Shown here: piece after piece, positions 59,399 to 64,000 of the stretch
How the letters are laid out: every line of letters begins with the position of its first letter
How positions within the stretch are numbered: position 1 is the stretch's first letter
Assembly (NCBI GenBank): GCA_010405405.1
Contig: MU004230.1
Location: 2,129,744-2,193,743 of the forward strand
Origin: Microthyrium microscopicum
Lineage: Eukaryota; Ascomycota; Dothideomycetes; Microthyriales; Microthyriaceae
Length of the DNA stretch: 64,000 nucleotides
Direction of reading: 5' to 3'
Program-made: the position numbers and the translations under genes
Notes under the pieces: generated by a model
Databases searched by the model: none
The model's input: only the letters and a program-made list of their open reading frames with translations
What the model was told of the DNA's origin: nothing

Positions 59399-62300
59399 AT
59401 TACATCTTCAACATGAAAAGAACGCGCATTTAATGAATTGGATGGTTTCCTCTTGTCACACTGTGTCGACGCGACGTGGAAGTTGGCGATGCTGCTTACT
59501 TCAGCAATTTCTATCTCCTTCAACCAATAGGAAGCGAACGCTCTCATTGAGGTCACCATAAGTGTTGTGGAATCACGATACAATTTCCTGAATTTTCTAT
59601 TGTAGATACTTTATTGGGGTTTGTTATTTCCTTCAAATCGAATTGCAAAATATACTTAATTTGTCTTAAAATGAGCTCTCCGTGTTGGGCATAACTCTGA
59701 GCATTTCTGCGCCATGAGCACATATTGATACCAAGCAAGTAGGCGTATCAACTCGTTTATGAAATTGTCTATAGGCAAAAGATTGATAGAGAAGATTTAA
59801 AACATCCAAGGTAACTTGTAACTTGAGGTTTTCAAAAAAGATTACTACCTGCGCACATAGCTATCTGATAGACGCGTTGCTGGTGCATATGGGTTCGAAG
59901 GAATAAGTTCTTTGGGTTTATAGATGGAAAGAAGAGTTATCAAGATGTATTATCTTAAAATATGCGCAAGTCAGTGCCCTGACTTTCAGAGTAAACAGAT
60001 TCGCAAATCCTGGCGTATTCAAAAATTGACAAGTGCTCTTTCTTGCGACTAAAATGCGAAGGAGTTGAAAGCATTCTTTGACTGGTACCGTAGTCTTGAA
60101 TCTCCATCGTAATCTTTGAAGATATCATTGAATACGCTAGAAAGCAGACTACCCTATCGCCATTTTCAACTAGTCATAAAACAAGATAGGATCTAACTGC
60201 GGCTAGGTGGCTACCAGGCCGATATCAAGCCCCTATCTTAAAAACCATGCAGGTTCACTTACCAACAAGATCGTGATCGAATATCTTACCAGCCTCCGTA
60301 ATGCAATGACCAGCAGCACCTGTTGAGACCGGCTCAAGGCTATCAAACTCGTTTCCATACTCTCGGTGCCTGAGGTGCAAATCTTCATCCCTCTCGGAAT
60401 AGCTGCAGAACGAGGCTGTCCACTCCTGGCCTCATGATGGAACAACCAAGGCTGAAGACCACATTTTCGTGCATTGTCAATCACACCGGCAGTTGAGAAT
60501 TTACACGCCATAATCATCGAGCGCTGGGCATAGTGCATGCGTCCACCAGCCCCTTTTCTATATCTGCAGTGGCTTAGGATTCGCAAAGCAATCAGATCCA
60601 ACGAGACCATTGTCGATGCATGACACTGGCGCAGACGTGTTGTCCCACGTTGGAAAACACATGCGGAATCCTCAAGGTCAGCGCTACAGAGACAGACGTG
60701 TCGAGTTTCGGACGAAGCGGTCTACGACTAGGAACTCCCAATGGGGCTCACTCGGCGATGATCTCTAGACTTGTGCCAACTTGAATGGCTAGTGAGGCGG
60801 GGAACGCAGACAGGAACAGCGGGCCATCACACGAGGTCGATATGCCCCTGAGCGGAAGGATTGATAGTCGATTGCATCCGCAAAGTGCAGGCAGGAGTTG
60901 CTTGAGATCGAACTGTATCTACGCGTGACAGCTGTGTGTTTCGAATATCTTTTGATTTTCTCCCAAGCTCTTTGAATTCGAAACAATTCCCTTGGTCAAG
61001 ATCATCACGATCGGCTGTAATTCAGCGTGGAGAGGTGGGTATGCTAGCAGGAGCCCTGCGGGTTGTGTTGATCATCGTCGATCGCTGCTGTTATGGGATG
61101 TCGAGTCTCCTTGCGTTCGAGGCGAGTGTAACAAGTGAGCTGAGGAAAGCTTCCGGAAGACTTCGAAAAGTGGGTATATCCTCTTCGATCTTGCCAATGC
61201 CAAAAAATGAGGCTGAGCAGGGCCTTGTCCTGACAAGTTTGTGGGTTGAAAGAGGAAAGGGGATTCGAGAAAGTGCGGATCGCAATATCTGACATTGCGG
61301 GTGGTCAGGTGAAGTGGAGCTTCAGTCCAACAACCAGGCCAACGGCCACAATCCCACCTTTCAGCACAGCCATATCTATATCGCTATAACGTATTAAGTA
61401 TCAAGTCTATTATTTAATTCGGTATGTTCCTTAAAGTATATGTGGAAATGGCAATAGGCAAGTTGATCTAAGATCAACTAGCTTACCAAAGTTCGCACAG
61501 GGGGGGAAACAACAAACAAAATGAATATGGATCAATATAGGATACCTGTTTCCCAACTACAGTATGTCAAAGTGTAATGATGCGCTCTAGATTAAGCATC
61601 CAGGCGAGTGAATGATAAAGACATCATACAGAATACCTGAAATTAGAACTGAAAGTTGGACTCGTAAGGCGAAACATCAATTATTTCTATACGGTATGAA
61701 CTTGTAGCTCTCGCCAAAAAGAAATTCATTATTAGAGTTCGGTAACGTCCGTCCTCAAGTTTCGAAACAAATAGCCCCATGTTTTTTCAAAGCTTCCACC
61801 AAGATATCTAAACCACCATGACCACTAACCACACAACAACAAGTCAACCTCTTGGCCTCACATCTCATGATCCCACAACCAGCGGAATCAAATCCATAAT
61901 CACACTCACCGTCCCCAAACACAAGCAGACGGAACATTCCATCCCCGTACAGCGCTCAACCTTATAAAGTCCACCGTAAAACGGCTACGGGCGCTCACAG
62001 ACGCCTAGTGCAGTGCCTATCTCAGCCCTTTACACGGGTATCTCGCCAATCGGGCTGTCAACGGCCATCAAACAAGATTAACCTTCTCACGCCTTTCAAG
62101 CCTCTTCAACAAAAAAGAAAGTTTAGGAGACGGCTTTTCTTGCCCAAAACAATTAACGGCCGCAAAGTCAACAGTGGGCAAGCCACCGAGAATAAAACAG
62201 AGGCGTATACCAAGCATCTGTGTGAAAGCCAAGCCATCACACAAATACAGTGCCATTGACGATGGTGGCTGGTGGCATGTTACAACAGCCTCAGGGTCCA

Positions 62301-64000
62301 GTTCGGAGTGGAGATTGAACAAGGTTCGGAGAGACTTCCGAGAAGAAGATCACTGTGGCAAATGCCGTTATAGGTGACGATCCCATGTACAGTACATTAT
62401 ATACAGTATAGAAAATACACCTACTTACTACTACTTGCACAACAAGGCGCAAGAACAGGGCGAGGTTCTCTTCGTTTACCGATTCCGCATACAGAGTTCA
62501 TGTCCTGGAGCGACTCGGAGGGAACGCTTTCCAGTACGTTGCGGAAACAAAGTGGTTCAAAAAATCGCGATGTAACCCATCCTAAGTTGTCCCAGTACTG
62601 GGGAACCCTATGAGGTTGCTGAGTAAAGGTCCGAGAGTCGACCAGCGAGGTTACAATCAAGACAGGCTAATTAAGCCGCGCAGCTAGCAGTGTCCAATCA
62701 GAAAAACTTTGTAAATTATCCAACCACTTTCGACATCTGTGCCATCCTTGCTGCATGCCAAGACCGGTAGTCTGCAACCCGCAGGACCCTGTATGCATCT
62801 GACGTCAATGGCTTTAAAGGCATCATTCAGAGCGCTCAACACAACTGGTTTGGGCGTATTGATGTGGTCAGTTAGTTGCGCGGTTTTTGATGGCCTGATC
62901 GAATGTGCTGCCCAAGTTGAATGCGCGCATTTTGAAGTGTAAGCATAGTTGATACTGTTCGGTTAATTGTTAGTTTCGCGCCGTCATGTACAGCAGCGGT
63001 TGGTTTGAACCTTAAAGCAATGAATCGAGTCCGGTACCATACATGCTTCTGGGAATAACGTATGCTTGAAAGACTACCTCGGGAATAAATCCCGGCACGG
63101 CCCCCCATGAATGATGAGGCAAACAACATCAACTTCAGGCGCTTCCAACACTCGGTGGCTTCCCAAATTGCGCCCAAGGTTGAAATGCTGGTCTCTAAAA
63201 TGGGGGTCAGCGTGACACATGGTACGCACAATGACAACAGAATCTGGTCGCAGACAAGGGATCACAATCACTATGGAAGGGTTCAATTGAGTGTTTGGTA
63301 GGACAACCACGGGTTGTTTGATTGTTGTACATAAAATCTGCCCAGATACCACCATCCGGGGCACGAGACATTTATGACGTCGTTGACAGACACACACCTC
63401 AATGAACGAGGAGTTTGCTGCATTCCTCATCTACCAGGAGGTATGATAACCTTTCCTGAAACATATCGTACAAGAATGCTTGATGTAGTCATGATCCCGT
63501 CTCGCCTTGCAGCGCGGAAATCATGGATCAAAGTTTTGGTAGTCATAATCGTGCCTTGAACATAGTAATACAGGGTGATAAAAGAAAGCACATTAATGGC
63601 ACAGCGCATCTTTGCGCATAGAAAAGAAAGCCAGGTACGATGGCTTACACCTTGTGCTTTCCGAAGCATTGTTCAAAGTGTGGCAGGACAGAACATGTGG
63701 TGTTGTCGTCGTCATCCACAACCATTTCTGTCCCATAAAACCTTTCCCTTCCAGTCCAGGGAATAAACCAGCAGTAAAAAACAACCAGTGGGTATCAGTA
63801 GCGAACGAACGTCTAGTTGAGACAGTATAATAGTCTACGTTTCCGGAACTGGGTGTCCGGAAGGAGTCGTGAAAATGAAGCAGCAAAGGCGCAAAGAAGC
63901 CCTGTCAATATGACATCGTTCAACGCCAGCCGACAGGGGTAAACATGGCGTGCGCCAAAATAGGAACAAAACATATTGGGATCGGCCGAAGCTGTCGAAA
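59399..64000. other. Gene-poor right end, no recognisable gene
   Basis: 4.6 kb with only short open frames on both strands. The longest (60233-60610, minus, 125 aa; 60936-61292, plus, 118 aa without an ATG; 62872-63237, minus) overlap one another or have no ATG, and none carries a family motif. I saw no transposon domains, rRNA, tRNA or tandem repeats. Possible explanations are a long regulatory or noncoding region, or old sequence degraded by repeat-induced mutation. Confidence 0.45.

Noticed and set aside
60233-60610. Minus-strand 125-aa frame with ATG in the gene-poor right end
   Set aside because: No domain, no matching splice sites to extend it, and composition unlike the real genes; consistent with chance.
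60936-61292. Plus-strand 118-aa frame
   Set aside because: Begins without an ATG, overlaps an equally open minus-strand frame, no family motif.
61755-61937. Minus-strand 60-aa Cys-rich frame
   Set aside because: It starts with ATG and has seven cysteines, but no signal peptide, no known pattern and an internal donor-like GTGAGT; not enough to call an effector-like gene.

Overview
The window is nuclear DNA from a filamentous ascomycete (Pezizomycotina). The signs are short introns (about 45-130 nt) with GTA/GTG donors and CTAAC/CTGAC-like branch sites, dense single-copy eukaryotic housekeeping genes on both strands, a HET-domain gene, a fused NUP98-96 nucleoporin gene and a VPS10 sorting receptor with fungal architecture. 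Leotiomycetes is a guess from overall feel, not something the sequence proves. Exon structures were worked out by hand by matching splice sites, reading phase and family conservation. In all multi-exon genes given a complete model, the exon lengths sum to whole codons, except for a small acceptor ambiguity noted in the SIM-repeat gene.

Layout, left to right. 0.4-4.9 kb: VPS10 (-). 5.6-6.0 kb: a small Cys-rich, GPI-anchor-like ORF (-). 7.5-7.8 kb: a MITE-like element with ~41-bp terminal inverted repeats. 8.0-10.2 kb: a three-exon HET-domain gene (-). 10.7-11.9 kb: a C2H2-type protein (+). 12.7-14.5 kb: a folylpolyglutamate-synthase-like Mur ligase (-). 15.0-16.0 kb: a Gln-rich centrin-like EF-hand protein (-). 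16.8-17.3 kb: a GNAT acetyltransferase (+). 17.4-18.6 kb: an aldo/keto reductase (-). 19.6-20.4 kb: polyubiquitin (-). 21.4-22.5 kb: an atypical peroxiredoxin (-). 24.3-30.2 kb: the NUP98-96 nucleoporin (+). 30.6-31.7 kb: a protein with SUMO-interaction-like motifs and an acidic minisatellite (-). 32.1-33.8 kb: NOC4 (-), divergent from ATP4 (+, 34.0-34.9 kb). 35.7-37.1 kb: a membrane alpha/beta-hydrolase-like protein (+). 37.5-39.1 kb: the complex I 51-kDa subunit (-). 39.9-43.7 kb: the chromatin remodeller subunit ITC1 (-). 45.7-46.9 kb: a two-RRM protein (-). 48.0-50.2 kb: TAH18 (+). 50.6-53.9 kb: a tandem array of three related two-helix membrane-protein genes in progressive decay (+). 54.5-54.7 kb: a 30-bp perfect inverted repeat. 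55.0-56.3 kb: an SLC35F-type transporter (+). 56.6-57.5 kb: a SAM methyltransferase (-). 57.8-59.4 kb: the DHHC palmitoyltransferase PFA4 (-). 59.4-64.0 kb: no recognisable gene.

Most of the genes are unrelated housekeeping functions: vesicle sorting, nuclear pore, ribosome biogenesis, mitochondrial complexes I and V, Fe-S cluster electron supply, chromatin remodelling, ubiquitin and redox. There is no biosynthetic cluster or operon-like pathway. The accessory parts are the HET gene with its flanking inverted-repeat element, the triplicated two-helix membrane-protein array with its neighbouring inverted repeat, and the gene-poor right end. The array is the best candidate for something undescribed: the copies share a leader motif (RRxSNSxNL...NKAGP), the intron position, and two hydrophobic segments at the same place, but not the membrane sequence itself.
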